Part shown: positions 7,312 to 13,540 of the stretch, piece by piece | Layout of the letters: the number at the start of each line of letters is the position of its first letter | Position numbering within the stretch: the first letter of the stretch is position 1 | NCBI GenBank assembly: GCA_031254155.1 | Contig: JAIRVA010000076.1 | Span: forward strand, 1 to 13,568 | Length of the DNA: 13,568 nucleotides | Origin: Propionibacteriaceae bacterium | GTDB lineage: Bacteria > Actinomycetota > Actinomycetes > Propionibacteriales > Propionibacteriaceae | Direction: 5' to 3' | Notes under the pieces: generated by a model | What the model saw: the letters and a program-made list of their open reading frames with translations, nothing else | Told to the model about the DNA's origin: nothing | Databases searched by the model: none | Translations under genes and position numbers: made by a program

Positions 7312-7755
7312 ATGGAAAACTCTGATCTCTTCGTCTGCATCGACCACGTCGGCTACGCCGTCCTCAACCTTGATGACGCCATCAAGTTCCACACCGAAAC
7401 CCTCGGCTTCCGCCTGCTCCACCGCGAGACCAACGAGGAACAGGGCGTCGAAGAGGCCATGCTCGGCACCGGCGAGCAGCTGCCACAGTCGGCCCAGGTC
7501 CAGTTGCTGGCCCCGCTGAGCCCGACGTCCACCATCGCCAAGTTCATCGAGTCCAACAAGGGCCGCGGCGGCATCCAGCAGGTCTGCTACCGGGTGGCCG
7601 ACATCGACCACGTCAGCGAGGTCCTGCGGGGACGCGGCGTCCGCCTGTTGTACGACGCCCCGAAGACCGGCACGGGCGGCTCGCGCATCCAGTTCATCCA
7701 CCCGAAGGACACCGGCGGGGTCCTCATCGAGGTCGTCGAGCCCGTCGCCCACTAG
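7312..7755 (+). CDS. mce: Methylmalonyl-CoA epimerase (VOC superfamily)
   Basis: This protein interconverts (S)- and (R)-methylmalonyl-CoA, the step between propionyl-CoA carboxylase and the B12-dependent mutase. The 147 residues form the two half-repeats of a VOC fold: IDHVGYAVLNLDDAIKFHTE and the second half beginning GGIQQVCYRVADID, ending in HPKDTGGVLIEVVEP. The metal ligands of the Propionibacterium shermanii enzyme (His12, Gln65, His91, Glu141) correspond to His12, Gln64, Gln90 and Glu140, so one histidine is replaced by glutamine. I recall QQ here in other actinobacterial homologues but could not check. An AAGG motif 8 nt before the ATG is a fair ribosome site. The gene is divergent from the PH-domain gene with only 47 bp between. 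The PduO adenosyltransferase at 10348 makes the cofactor of the next enzyme in the pathway. Confidence 0.92.
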   Translation: MENSDLFVCIDHVGYAVLNLDDAIKFHTETLGFRLLHRETNEEQGVEEAMLGTGEQLPQSAQVQLLAPLSPTSTIAKFIESNKGRGGIQQVCYRVADIDHVSEVLRGRGVRLLYDAPKTGTGGSRIQFIHPKDTGGVLIEVVEPVAH

Positions 7756-7852
7756 GTCCCTGGACCCCCGCGACAACTCGCCCATCGGGTAGACTGTGCA
7801 TCGCGCTGCCGGGCAGGCACGCTGAGGGTTCACACAACTGAGGAGCGCTATC

Positions 7853-8968
7853 ATGTCTTCGTCCACCAGCCACGCGGCCAGCATCTTCGATGACGCGGCG
7901 TCGGGCGCCGGTACCTTCCAGATCCAGATGCGGGGGTACGACAAGATCCAGGTCGACGCGTACATCCACGCGCTCGAGGAGAAGATGACGGAGCTTAGGC
8001 GGGAACTGAAGCACGCCAACAAGGCCGCCGCGCCGGCCGCCGAGCCGGCGCCCACGGCGGAGATCGACGTCGACCGCTTGTCCGGCCACGCCGCGCAGAT
8101 CCTCCACGCCTCGCAGGCCAAGGCGGACGAGATCATCGCCACCGCCATGCGGGAGGCCCAGCGCCTCACGGCGGAGGCCACGACGACGGCCCACGAGGTC
8201 CGCTCGAGCGGCCAGCGCGAAGTGGACATCCTCCGTACCTCCGCCATGGACAACCTGGCGGCGGTCCGGGAACAGCAAATGACAGAAATCCAGGGTGTTC
8301 TCACCCGGACGAAGGCCGACGCGGACGCGACCCTCGCCGCGGCCCAGAGCCACGCCGAGGCGCTGATCACCCAGGCGCAGCAGGAGGCCCGGTCAATCGT
8401 GGAAACCGCCGAGCGGCAGGCCACCCAGGCCCGCAACGAGGCCGAGTTGTCCATGACCGAGGCGCTGGGGAACGCCCAGACCGCCCGCGACACCCTCGTG
8501 GCGGAGGCGCACAAGGCCCTCGAGGAGGCCCAGGCCGCCAAGATCGCGGCCCTGGCCGATATCGCCGCCCGGCAGGAATCGGCGGCCGGCAAGCTCGCCG
8601 AGGAAACACAGTTGGCCTCCAACATCCGGAACACGGCCGTCGCCGAGGCGGAGCAGATCCGCCGGGACGCCGCCGGCCACGCCCAGCAGTTGCTGACCGC
8701 GGCGCGGAACGAGATCGCCGAGTTGCAGCAGAAGGTCAGCCTGGAGGCCGCCAACCGGCGCAACAAGCTGCAGGCCGATATCTCGGCCCTGCAGCAGCGC
8801 AAGCGCTCCCTCACCCAGCAACTGGGCAACCTCCTCGGGCTGGGCAACGCGGCGGCCAGCCAGTTCCGCGACGACGAGTGGTCCGACCTGCCCGAGGTGA
8901 CCTTCGCCCCCGATGCCGAACCAGCGGCCGAGGCCCCGGAGCCCCAGGCCGAGCCTGCGTCAGAATAG
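7853..8968 (+). CDS. DivIVA-like long coiled-coil protein (Scy/FilP type)
   Basis: This 371-residue protein opens with a short DivIVA-like segment (FQIQMRGYDKIQVDAYIHAL at about residues 23-42), followed by a long Ala-, Glu- and Gln-rich coiled coil (about 38-325) and an acidic Pro/Ala tail (WSDLPEV onward). Family members form cytoplasmic filaments or scaffolds at growing poles of actinomycetes; Streptomyces Scy and FilP are encoded right next to methylmalonyl-CoA epimerase, as here. The length resembles FilP (about 310) more than Scy (about 1300). Older annotations call such proteins cellulose-binding, which is misleading. GAGGAG lies 7 nt before the ATG, a strong ribosome site, and a TAGACT -10-like hexamer at 7790-7795 without a clear -35 may mark a separate promoter. 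The last 9 bp overlap the end of nucS on the other strand. The scaffold role is inferred from domain and synteny. Confidence 0.85.
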   Translation: MSSSTSHAASIFDDAASGAGTFQIQMRGYDKIQVDAYIHALEEKMTELRRELKHANKAAAPAAEPAPTAEIDVDRLSGHAAQILHASQAKADEIIATAMREAQRLTAEATTTAHEVRSSGQREVDILRTSAMDNLAAVREQQMTEIQGVLTRTKADADATLAAAQSHAEALITQAQQEARSIVETAERQATQARNEAELSMTEALGNAQTARDTLVAEAHKALEEAQAAKIAALADIAARQESAAGKLAEETQLASNIRNTAVAEAEQIRRDAAGHAQQLLTAARNEIAELQQKVSLEAANRRNKLQADISALQQRKRSLTQQLGNLLGLGNAAASQFRDDEWSDLPEVTFAPDAEPAAEAPEPQAEPASE

Positions 8969-9643
8969 CCGGTTCTCGTCGGGTTCCAGGCCCCGGAGGT
9001 CGTCGTAGTCGAGGGTCACGCAGGTGATGCCGCGGTCGTGGGCCAGGGTCCGGGCCTGGGGCCGGATGAGTTGGGCGGCGTAGATGCCTTCGACGGCGCC
9101 CAGCAGGGGGTCACGCCGCAGCAACTCCAGGTAGCGGGTGATCTGTTCGACGCCGTCGATGTCGCCCCGGCGCTTGACCTCGACCGCGACGTACCCGCCG
9201 CTCGCCGAGCGGCACAGCAGATCGACCGGACCGATGGCCGTGGGGAACTCCCGCCGGACCAGGGTGAGACCGCCGCGCAAACGTTCCGGGTGGGCGGCCA
9301 GCAACTCCTGGAGGTGCTTCTCGACCCCGTCCTTTTCCAGACCGGGGTCGAGGCCCAGTTCGAAGACGTGGTCCGACTCCACCTCGGTGATCGCGATGCG
9401 GAGGGTGTCAGAGCCCTGGTTGGTGATCGTCCACACCTGGTTTAGCTCGTCGTCCACGGGTCGGTGCTCAATGATGAGCGAGCAAGGCGCACCCATCCAG
9501 TTGAGGGGTTTGTACGCGCCCCCGTCGGAGTGCACCGACACCGAGCCGTCGGCCTTGACCATGACGAGGCGCTTGGCCAGGGGCAGGTGGGCGGTCAGCC
9601 GGCCCGAGTAATCAACCTCGCACGTGGCAACCAGAATCCGCAT
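8960..9643 (-). CDS. nucS: Mismatch-specific endonuclease NucS (EndoMS)
   Basis: NucS cuts both strands at mismatched bases and provides the non-canonical mismatch repair of Actinobacteria that lack MutS and MutL. The ATG at 9643 gives 227 residues, close to mycobacterial NucS (226). The N-terminal DNA-binding domain starts MRILVATCEVDYSGRLTAHL. The C-terminal PD-(D/E)xK nuclease carries GPVDLL (Asp141) and VEVKRRGDIDGVEQ (Glu155, Lys157), and the protein ends in DENRLF, where a clamp-binding tail could sit. The frame is open far upstream, but those residues belong to the cyclophilin gene read in another frame. The ATG overlaps the cyclophilin stop in a TGATG junction (9641-9645), so translation is coupled. 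The gene converges on the coiled-coil gene with a 9-bp overlap of coding ends. Confidence 0.96.
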   Translation of the reverse strand: MRILVATCEVDYSGRLTAHLPLAKRLVMVKADGSVSVHSDGGAYKPLNWMGAPCSLIIEHRPVDDELNQVWTITNQGSDTLRIAITEVESDHVFELGLDPGLEKDGVEKHLQELLAAHPERLRGGLTLVRREFPTAIGPVDLLCRSASGGYVAVEVKRRGDIDGVEQITRYLELLRRDPLLGAVEGIYAAQLIRPQARTLAHDRGITCVTLDYDDLRGLEPDENRLF

Positions 9644-10314
9644 CAGCCGAGCTTGGCCGACGTGATGCGGATCTCCTGCGCCGGTTTCTGCGAGCCGGCC
9701 GGGTTCTCGCCGATGGCGGCGATCTGCCCGAGCACCGTGAGGGAGCCCGTCTCGACGGTACCCAGGACGTCGTAGCTCGGTGGCAGGCTCGCCGCGTTCG
9801 CGCCGATCACGATGAAGAACTGGGACCCGTTGGTGTCGGGGCCGGCGTTGGCCATCGCGACCACGCCGTAGCTGTACTTCTCCTGGCCGCTCAACTCGTC
9901 GGCGTAGCGGTAACCGGGACCGCCGGAACTCGTTCCCGTCGGGTCCCCGCACTGGAGGACGAAGTCCGGTACCAGGCGGTGGCAGGTCGTGTCGTCATAG
10001 AACCCCTGCTTGACGAGCGATTCGAACGAGTTGACGGCGCAGGGCGCGCCCGCGCGGTCGAGGTCGAGCACGAGATCACCGGCCGCCATCTGTAAGGTGA
10101 TCTTGGCCGTGCCAGTGGCCGGGACATCCTCCGTCGACGGTTTGTCGACCGCCTTGGCGGCCTTGCCGTCCGACGGGTAGTCGCACGCGACCGTCGCGCC
10201 GGTCGCCGCGCCCGTCGCCGCCGCACCCGGCGGCGTACTCCCGGGGCCAGTACACCCCGCGAGACCCGCCATGACAACACACACGAGGGGAAGCGCCCTC
10301 TTCAGCCACCTCAC
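9643..10314 (-). CDS. Cyclophilin-type peptidyl-prolyl isomerase lipoprotein
   Basis: This is a predicted exported cis-trans prolyl isomerase that would assist folding outside the cytoplasmic membrane. With GTG at 10314 the protein is 223 residues and starts MRWLKRALPLVCVVMAGLAGC, a compact signal with lipobox LAGC and lipidated Cys21. GGGAAGGA ends 7 nt before this GTG, which favours it over the ATG at 10335, whose extra MDGKDEI would spoil the signal. A Gly/Ala/Pro/Thr linker precedes the cyclophilin domain (about 65-223): ITLQMAAGDLVLDLD, CHRLVPDFVLQCGDPTGTSSGGPGYRYADE with the catalytic-loop HR, and NGSQFFIVIG. The domain contains several cysteines, as in other actinobacterial homologues. 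The gene is transcribed divergently from pduO, and a CATAAT -10-like sequence overlaps the pduO start. It is coupled to nucS downstream. Confidence 0.92.
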   Translation of the reverse strand: MRWLKRALPLVCVVMAGLAGCTGPGSTPPGAAATGAATGATVACDYPSDGKAAKAVDKPSTEDVPATGTAKITLQMAAGDLVLDLDRAGAPCAVNSFESLVKQGFYDDTTCHRLVPDFVLQCGDPTGTSSGGPGYRYADELSGQEKYSYGVVAMANAGPDTNGSQFFIVIGANAASLPPSYDVLGTVETGSLTVLGQIAAIGENPAGSQKPAQEIRITSAKLG

Positions 10315-10335
10315 AATTTCGTCCTTCCCGTCCAC

Positions 10336-10341
10336 TAAGAT
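10336..10341 (+). promoter_or_regulatory. -10 element placing the pduO transcript start at its ATG
   Basis: TAAGAT lies 6 nt upstream of the ATG at 10348, the spacing expected when transcription starts on the first base of the start codon. No ribosome-binding sequence precedes the ATG, which fits a leaderless mRNA. The -35 region is weak (CACAAT-like near 10312-10317). On the minus strand CATAAT at 10350-10345 could serve the divergent cyclophilin gene, so the two promoters would overlap. Confidence 0.45.
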
Positions 10342-10347
10342 TCGATT

Positions 10348-10923
10348 ATGGTCAACTTAACCAGGATATACACCCGCACCGGCGACAGCGGTACGACGCG
10401 GCTGGCCGACAACCAGGCCGTGCCGAAGACCGACGAACGAGTCGAAGCCTATGGTACCGCCGACGAGGCGAATTGCGCTATCGGTTGGGCGTTGACCCTT
10501 GTCAGCCCCGACGATGACCCCCGCCTGACCGACACGCTTTGGGCCATCCAGAACGATCTCTTCGATGTCGGGGCCGACCTCGCGAGCCCCGCCGGAACCA
10601 CGGACGCGCTGCGCGTGGAACCGGCGTGGGTGACCCGGCTCGAGCGGTGGTGCGACGAGTTCCTCGCGGACCAGCCGGCGTTGCGGAGCTTCATCCTGCC
10701 GGGAGGTACGCCGCTCGCGGCGGCCCTGGGCACCGCCCGGACGGTCGTCCGGCGGGCGGAGCGGGCGGCCTGGCGGGCCGCCGAGCTGGATGACATCAAC
10801 CCGGTTGCCATCCGCTATCTCAACCGCTTGTCAGACCTGCTGTTCATCCTGGGACGCCGCGCCAATCTGCGCGCCGGCCACCCGGAGCGGCTCTGGGTCC
10901 CAGCGTCGGGTGAGGCCCGGTGA
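10348..10923 (+). CDS. pduO: PduO-type ATP:cob(I)alamin adenosyltransferase
   Basis: This enzyme transfers the adenosyl group of ATP to cob(I)alamin, producing coenzyme B12 for enzymes such as methylmalonyl-CoA mutase. The 191 residues contain the ATP-binding N-terminal TRTGDSGTT (9-17), VEAYGTADEANCAIG (32-46), the helix TARTVVRRAERAAW with Arg131 and Arg135/136, and NRLSDLLFILGRRAN (159-173), all hallmarks of the PduO family rather than the unrelated CobA/CobO type. The length is typical. It heads a plus-strand operon: its TGA overlaps the GTG of the next gene (10920-10923). A B12 riboswitch was looked for and not seen; there is hardly any leader. The epimerase of the same pathway is 3 kb away. 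Confidence 0.95.
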   Translation: MVNLTRIYTRTGDSGTTRLADNQAVPKTDERVEAYGTADEANCAIGWALTLVSPDDDPRLTDTLWAIQNDLFDVGADLASPAGTTDALRVEPAWVTRLERWCDEFLADQPALRSFILPGGTPLAAALGTARTVVRRAERAAWRAAELDDINPVAIRYLNRLSDLLFILGRRANLRAGHPERLWVPASGEAR

Positions 10924-11189
10924 CTCGTCGGCCCTCCAAGCACCTCCAGCCCGCCCGGCCGCTGGCCGCCAGTCACGCGCACGCGGAGACCCGCGCCGGC
11001 GGGGCGTGGATCGTCCGGACGATGCCCGGCGCGCACGCCGGCAAATCGTACCGCTGCCCGGGCTGCCAGACCGTCATCGCCCCCGGGACGCCCCACGTCG
11101 TCGCCTGGCCGTCGACGCCGTCCCCGGGTACGGAACGCGCCGTCGATGACCGCCGCCACTGGCACACGGCCTGCTGGGAGCGGTCATGA
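10920..11189 (+). CDS. Small actinobacterial protein, putative zinc-binding
   Basis: This 89-residue protein has a basic, disordered N-terminus (about 1-28) and a compact conserved-looking core: YRCPGCQTVIAPGTPHVVAW at about 44-63 and DDRRHWHTACWERS at the end. Cys46, Cys49, His59, His80, His82 and Cys85 make a plausible metal site. Similar short proteins are found next to alpha/beta hydrolases in other actinomycetes and are often annotated, without good reason as far as I know, as ATP/GTP-binding. The GTG start overlaps the pduO stop (GTGA) and the stop overlaps the next ATG (ATGA), so it is translated as part of the operon. The function is unknown. The reading frame is supported by overlaps on both sides and the residue pattern; zinc binding is inferred. 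Confidence 0.82.
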   Translation: MTRRPSKHLQPARPLAASHAHAETRAGGAWIVRTMPGAHAGKSYRCPGCQTVIAPGTPHVVAWPSTPSPGTERAVDDRRHWHTACWERS

Positions 11190-11947
11190 ACTCGGTCACC
11201 ATCGGGGCGGGCCCGCCGCGGTTCGTCTTCCTCCACGGCCTGTTCGGGCGCGGGCACAACTGGACAATGATCGCGAAGCGCCTCCTGCCCTGGGCCTCGG
11301 TCCTTGTCGACCTGCCGGACCACGGGACGTCGGCCTGGACGAGCCGCTTCTCGTACGCGGACATGGCGGCTAGCGTCGCGGACCTCATCGCCACTCTGCC
11401 CGCGCCGGTCTGCCTCGTCGGCCACTCGATGGGCGGCCGGGTCGCCATGATGACCGCGCTCACCCACCCGGTCGGGATCGACCGCCTCGTGATCGAGGAC
11501 ACCGCGCCCGCCCCGCTGGACATGTCCGAGTTCGTCACCCTCGCCCAGGCGATGGCGGACCTGCCCCTGACGGAGATCACCACGCGGCGCGCGGCGCGGG
11601 ACTGGCTGCGGCCGCGGGTGGGTAACGAGCGCGTCCTCGGCTTCCTCTTGCAGAACCTCCAGCCGGGCGCGGACGGGCGCTGGCGGTGGGTCATGAACCT
11701 CGACCTGCTGCGCCGCGACATGGCCCTGGTCGGCGTCTGGCCGCCCGTGACGGGCCAGTTCAACCGGCCCACGCTCTGGATCACCGGGGAGGAGTCCGCC
11801 CGGACCGACCCGTCCCAACTGGCGGCGCTCACCGCGCTGTTCCCGCTCGCGCGTCACGTCGGCGTCAAGCGGGCCGGCCACTGGGTCCACGCCGACGCCC
11901 CGACAGTCTTCGTCGAGGCGGTACGCCGGTTCGCCACGCCCGACTGA
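11186..11947 (+). CDS. Alpha/beta hydrolase (esterase-like)
   Basis: This 253-residue alpha/beta-fold hydrolase has the oxyanion motif FLHGLFGRGHNW (about 15-26), the nucleophile elbow GHSMGG with Ser81, a candidate acid in GEESARTD (about 201-208), and the catalytic His232 in AGHWVHAD. It has no signal peptide, so it is cytosolic. It resembles the YbfF-like esterase group, although haloperoxidase-like or lipase annotations would also fit; the natural substrate is unknown. The ATG overlaps the stop of the zinc-protein gene in an ATGA junction, completing the three-gene operon with pduO. A short imperfect hairpin (AGGGA/TCCCT, 11951-11968) follows the stop but has no T-run. Confidence 0.93.
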   Translation: MNSVTIGAGPPRFVFLHGLFGRGHNWTMIAKRLLPWASVLVDLPDHGTSAWTSRFSYADMAASVADLIATLPAPVCLVGHSMGGRVAMMTALTHPVGIDRLVIEDTAPAPLDMSEFVTLAQAMADLPLTEITTRRAARDWLRPRVGNERVLGFLLQNLQPGADGRWRWVMNLDLLRRDMALVGVWPPVTGQFNRPTLWITGEESARTDPSQLAALTALFPLARHVGVKRAGHWVHADAPTVFVEAVRRFATPD

Positions 11948-11985
11948 ACGAGGGAAGGCCCCGTCCCTGAGGTAGGGTGAACGCC

Positions 11986-13043
11986 ATGAAGATGCGTCGT
12001 TCACACCGGCGGCGCTGGGTCATCCTCATCATCATCGTCGGCGTCGGCCTGGCCACGGTGATGGTGATCGCCCTCCTCGCCGGGGGACATCTGAGCTTTT
12101 CCCCGCCCGTCGTCCACACCCCCACCTACGCCGGTGTCCCGGACCAGTCCCCCGCCCGCCTCCACGTGAACGGCCCGCGGCTTGAGACCGACGATGGTAC
12201 ACCGGTCACGCTGCGGGGGGTCATGGTCAAGGACCCGCGGGTGCTGTGGGACGACGGCACTCTGACGGAGACACTGTTCACGGACATCGCCGCGACCGGG
12301 GCCAACGTGGTCCGCCTCCCGGTTCACCCGGGCAACTGGCGGGGGGATCCTACCTGTGGCGGGTGCTCGAACCGGCGGTCCGCTGGGCGTCGCGGGCCGG
12401 GTTGTACGTCATCATCGACTGGCACGTCATCGGCGACATCGGCACCGGGACATCACCCAACACCGACGACGTCCGGGCGGGCCTTGACGAGACGATCATC
12501 GTCTGGCAACAGCTCGCGAAGTTCTTCGCCGCCGCCCCCAACACACTGTTCGAACTTGTCAATGAGCCAGCTGGCGTCACCGCCGATGAGTGGCGGCAGG
12601 AAGCGCAGAGCCTGGTCTCGACAGTCCGGGCCACCGGGTCGACCGCCGTGGTCATCATCGGCGGCACCGATTGGTCACGCGACCTCTCGTGGGCCACGGC
12701 CGACCCCCTGACCGGGGCCAACATCGCCTACGCCACCCACATCTACCCCAGCCACGCCGCGAGCGGCTGGGCGACCTGGTTCGGCGACCTCGCGGCCACC
12801 CGGCCCGTGTTGCTGACGGAGTGGGGTTTCGCCGCTGCCGCGGCCGCGCCGGACGACTCGTACCTCGTCGGTGACGTCGCCACCTACGCCGGTCCGCTCC
12901 TCGACTATGTCGAGACCCTGGGCATGGGCTGGGTCGCGTGCTGGTACGACGACGCCTGGCAGCCGCCGCTCTTCGGACCCGCCCGCGCGCCGACCGCCTG
13001 GGGCACGTTCGTCTTCGACGCGCTCGCGAGAGAACGTCACTAA
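11986..13043 (+). pseudogene. Membrane-anchored GH5 cellulase-like glycoside hydrolase, split by a frameshift near 12341-12351
   Basis: The ATG at 11986 opens a frame with a basic tip, one membrane segment (about residues 9-31) and the start of a GH5 domain (RLHVNGPRLETDDGTPVTLRG, GANVVRLPVHPGNWR). At about 12345 the GH5 sequence jumps to the -1 frame, which continues YLWRVLEPAVRWA, GLYVIIDWHVIGD, FELVNEPAG with acid/base Glu at 12564-12566, and LLTEWGFA with nucleophile Glu at 12819-12821, stopping at 13041-13043. Without the shift the protein would be about 350 residues, a complete small GH5 enzyme with all catalytic residues. As written, the first frame runs into unrelated residues until 12711. 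A lost G in the six-G run 12341-12346, or a 4-base loss after GGATCC (12345-12350), would both explain it. A sequencing error, a recent pseudogene, or slippage are the alternatives. TAGGGT at 11973-11978 is either a -10 for a leaderless start or part of a weak ribosome site. Confidence 0.85.
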
Positions 13044-13071
13044 AGGGGCCTCATCCGACCGTTGACCTGGC

Positions 13072-13186
13072 TTCACTCCCGTACGCCATTCGGGGCGTTA
13101 TCCGCCAGGGGTGCGAAAGCGTGCCGCTGGAAACCGGGTCTCGCTGGAAGGGCGTACGGGTACGTGAAACGGAGTCACGCTTCCAG
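13072..13186. repeat. Nested inverted repeats, candidate structured RNA or small mobile-element remnant
   Basis: CCCGTACGCC (13078-13087) is the exact reverse complement of GGCGTACGGG (13151-13160). Beyond a small bulge the stem continues as TTCAC (13072-13076) with GTGAA (13164-13168). A second perfect stem pairs CTGGAAG (13144-13150) with CTTCCAG (13180-13186), and inside it CGTGA (13163-13167) pairs with TCACG (13175-13179) around a 7-nt loop. CGTACGGGTACG is a further small dyad. The long stem and the 3' hairpins use some of the same bases, so two alternative folds exist. The pairings are seen; whether the region is transcribed, and on which strand, is unknown. It does not match a riboswitch, tRNA, or group II intron domain that I can recognise. 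Confidence 0.5.
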
Positions 13187-13350
13187 GGAGTTGTACGGCC
13201 CCGATCCCGCCAACGGGGTGGCATTGTGGAGTGGTGTCCGTGACCGGCTCCGGTGCGCATCCGGCTGTAGCCCTGGTTCGTACCTCGGCAGGCTCCGTGA
13301 CGGCGCCGGCGGGTGAGGCCTGTGACGCGGCGGTTGGACTGTTTCTTCTC

Positions 13351-13381
13351 TCACGGGGCTGGCCCCGCCTCGGCGGGGTGA
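13351..13381. terminator. GC-rich hairpins, possible bidirectional terminator
   Basis: Two strong hairpins overlap: CGGGG-CTGG-CCCCG (13354-13367) and CCCCGC-CTCG-GCGGGG (13363-13378). TCAC (13351-13354) and GTGA (13378-13381) flank the pair. They share the CCCCG arm, so only one can form at a time. No T-run follows on either strand, so this is not a classical intrinsic terminator, though actinobacterial terminators often lack one. It would separate the GH5 locus from the gene at 13541. Confidence 0.4.
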
Positions 13382-13448
13382 AGGGTCGTGACACTGTGTG
13401 GCTATGGTTGCTGGGGATTGTTTTGGGGAAGTGAGCAAACTGAGGGGG

Positions 13449-13457
13449 TTGCCCACA
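13449..13457 (+). promoter_or_regulatory. DnaA-box-like sequence TTGCCCACA
   Basis: TTGCCCACA differs in one base from TTGTCCACA, the form of DnaA box common in high-GC actinomycetes. It is 33 bp from a second box of opposite orientation. Single boxes occur by chance, so function is uncertain. Confidence 0.3.
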
Positions 13458-13481
13458 GGAAAAAGTGAGTGGGTTTGGGAG

Positions 13482-13490
13482 TGTGGATAA
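13482..13490 (-). promoter_or_regulatory. DnaA-box sequence TTATCCACA (minus strand)
   Basis: Read on the minus strand this is the perfect consensus DnaA box. It lies 14 bp upstream of the -35 of the last promoter, a place where bound DnaA could affect transcription. With only two boxes and no dnaA or dnaN nearby it is not evidence of the chromosomal origin. Confidence 0.35.
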
Positions 13491-13503
13491 GTCGTGTCGG
13501 GGC

Positions 13504-13533
13504 TTGACAAACTGGATTTCAGAACGATAGAAT
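13504..13533 (+). promoter_or_regulatory. Near-consensus promoter of the gene at 13541
   Basis: TTGACA (13504-13509) matches the -35 consensus exactly and is followed after 18 bp by TAGAAT (13528-13533), close to the -10 consensus. The ATG at 13541 lies 7 nt after the -10, so the transcript would begin at or next to the start codon. An imperfect dyad, GTAC-GTAT-GTAC (13535-13546), is centred on the same point. Confidence 0.7.
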
Positions 13534-13540
13534 AGTACGT

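Larger units (their letters stand above)
13044..13503. other. Gene-free, repeat-rich intergenic region
   Basis: About 460 bp between the broken GH5 gene and the promoter of the last gene hold no convincing coding frame: the open frames lack recognisable domains and overlap each other on both strands. Instead the stretch contains several inverted repeats (13072-13186 and 13351-13381) and two DnaA-box-like sequences near its right end. Base composition drifts from GC-rich to G/T-rich after about 13380 on the plus strand, unlike coding DNA of this genome. Confidence 0.65.

Noticed and set aside
7252..8847. A 531-codon open frame on the minus strand opposite the epimerase and coiled-coil genes
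   Set aside because: Its Ser-, Ala- and Arg-rich product has no domain; it is the antisense shadow of an Ala/Glu-rich coiled coil, and the plus-strand genes have clear family motifs and a strong ribosome site.
8960..9952. A longer NucS starting at 9952
   Set aside because: The extra 103 residues are Arg-rich and overlap the cyclophilin coding region; the start at 9643 gives the family length and a coupled TGATG junction.
10315..10347. Cobalamin riboswitch before pduO
   Set aside because: Only 33 bp separate the divergent genes and the transcript seems to have no leader, so a riboswitch of about 200 nt cannot fit.
13100..13200. Group II intron or retron RNA
   Set aside because: GTGCGAAAGC at 13111-13120 recalls intron motifs, but no domain V hairpin or reverse transcriptase gene is present.
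13062..13434. Short plus-strand frames in the right-hand intergenic region
   Set aside because: They have no recognisable domain, no ribosome site, and overlap stems and hairpins; codon use is not gene-like.
13449..13490. Replication origin
   Set aside because: Only two DnaA-like boxes, no AT-rich unwinding element and no dnaA, dnaN or rpmH nearby.
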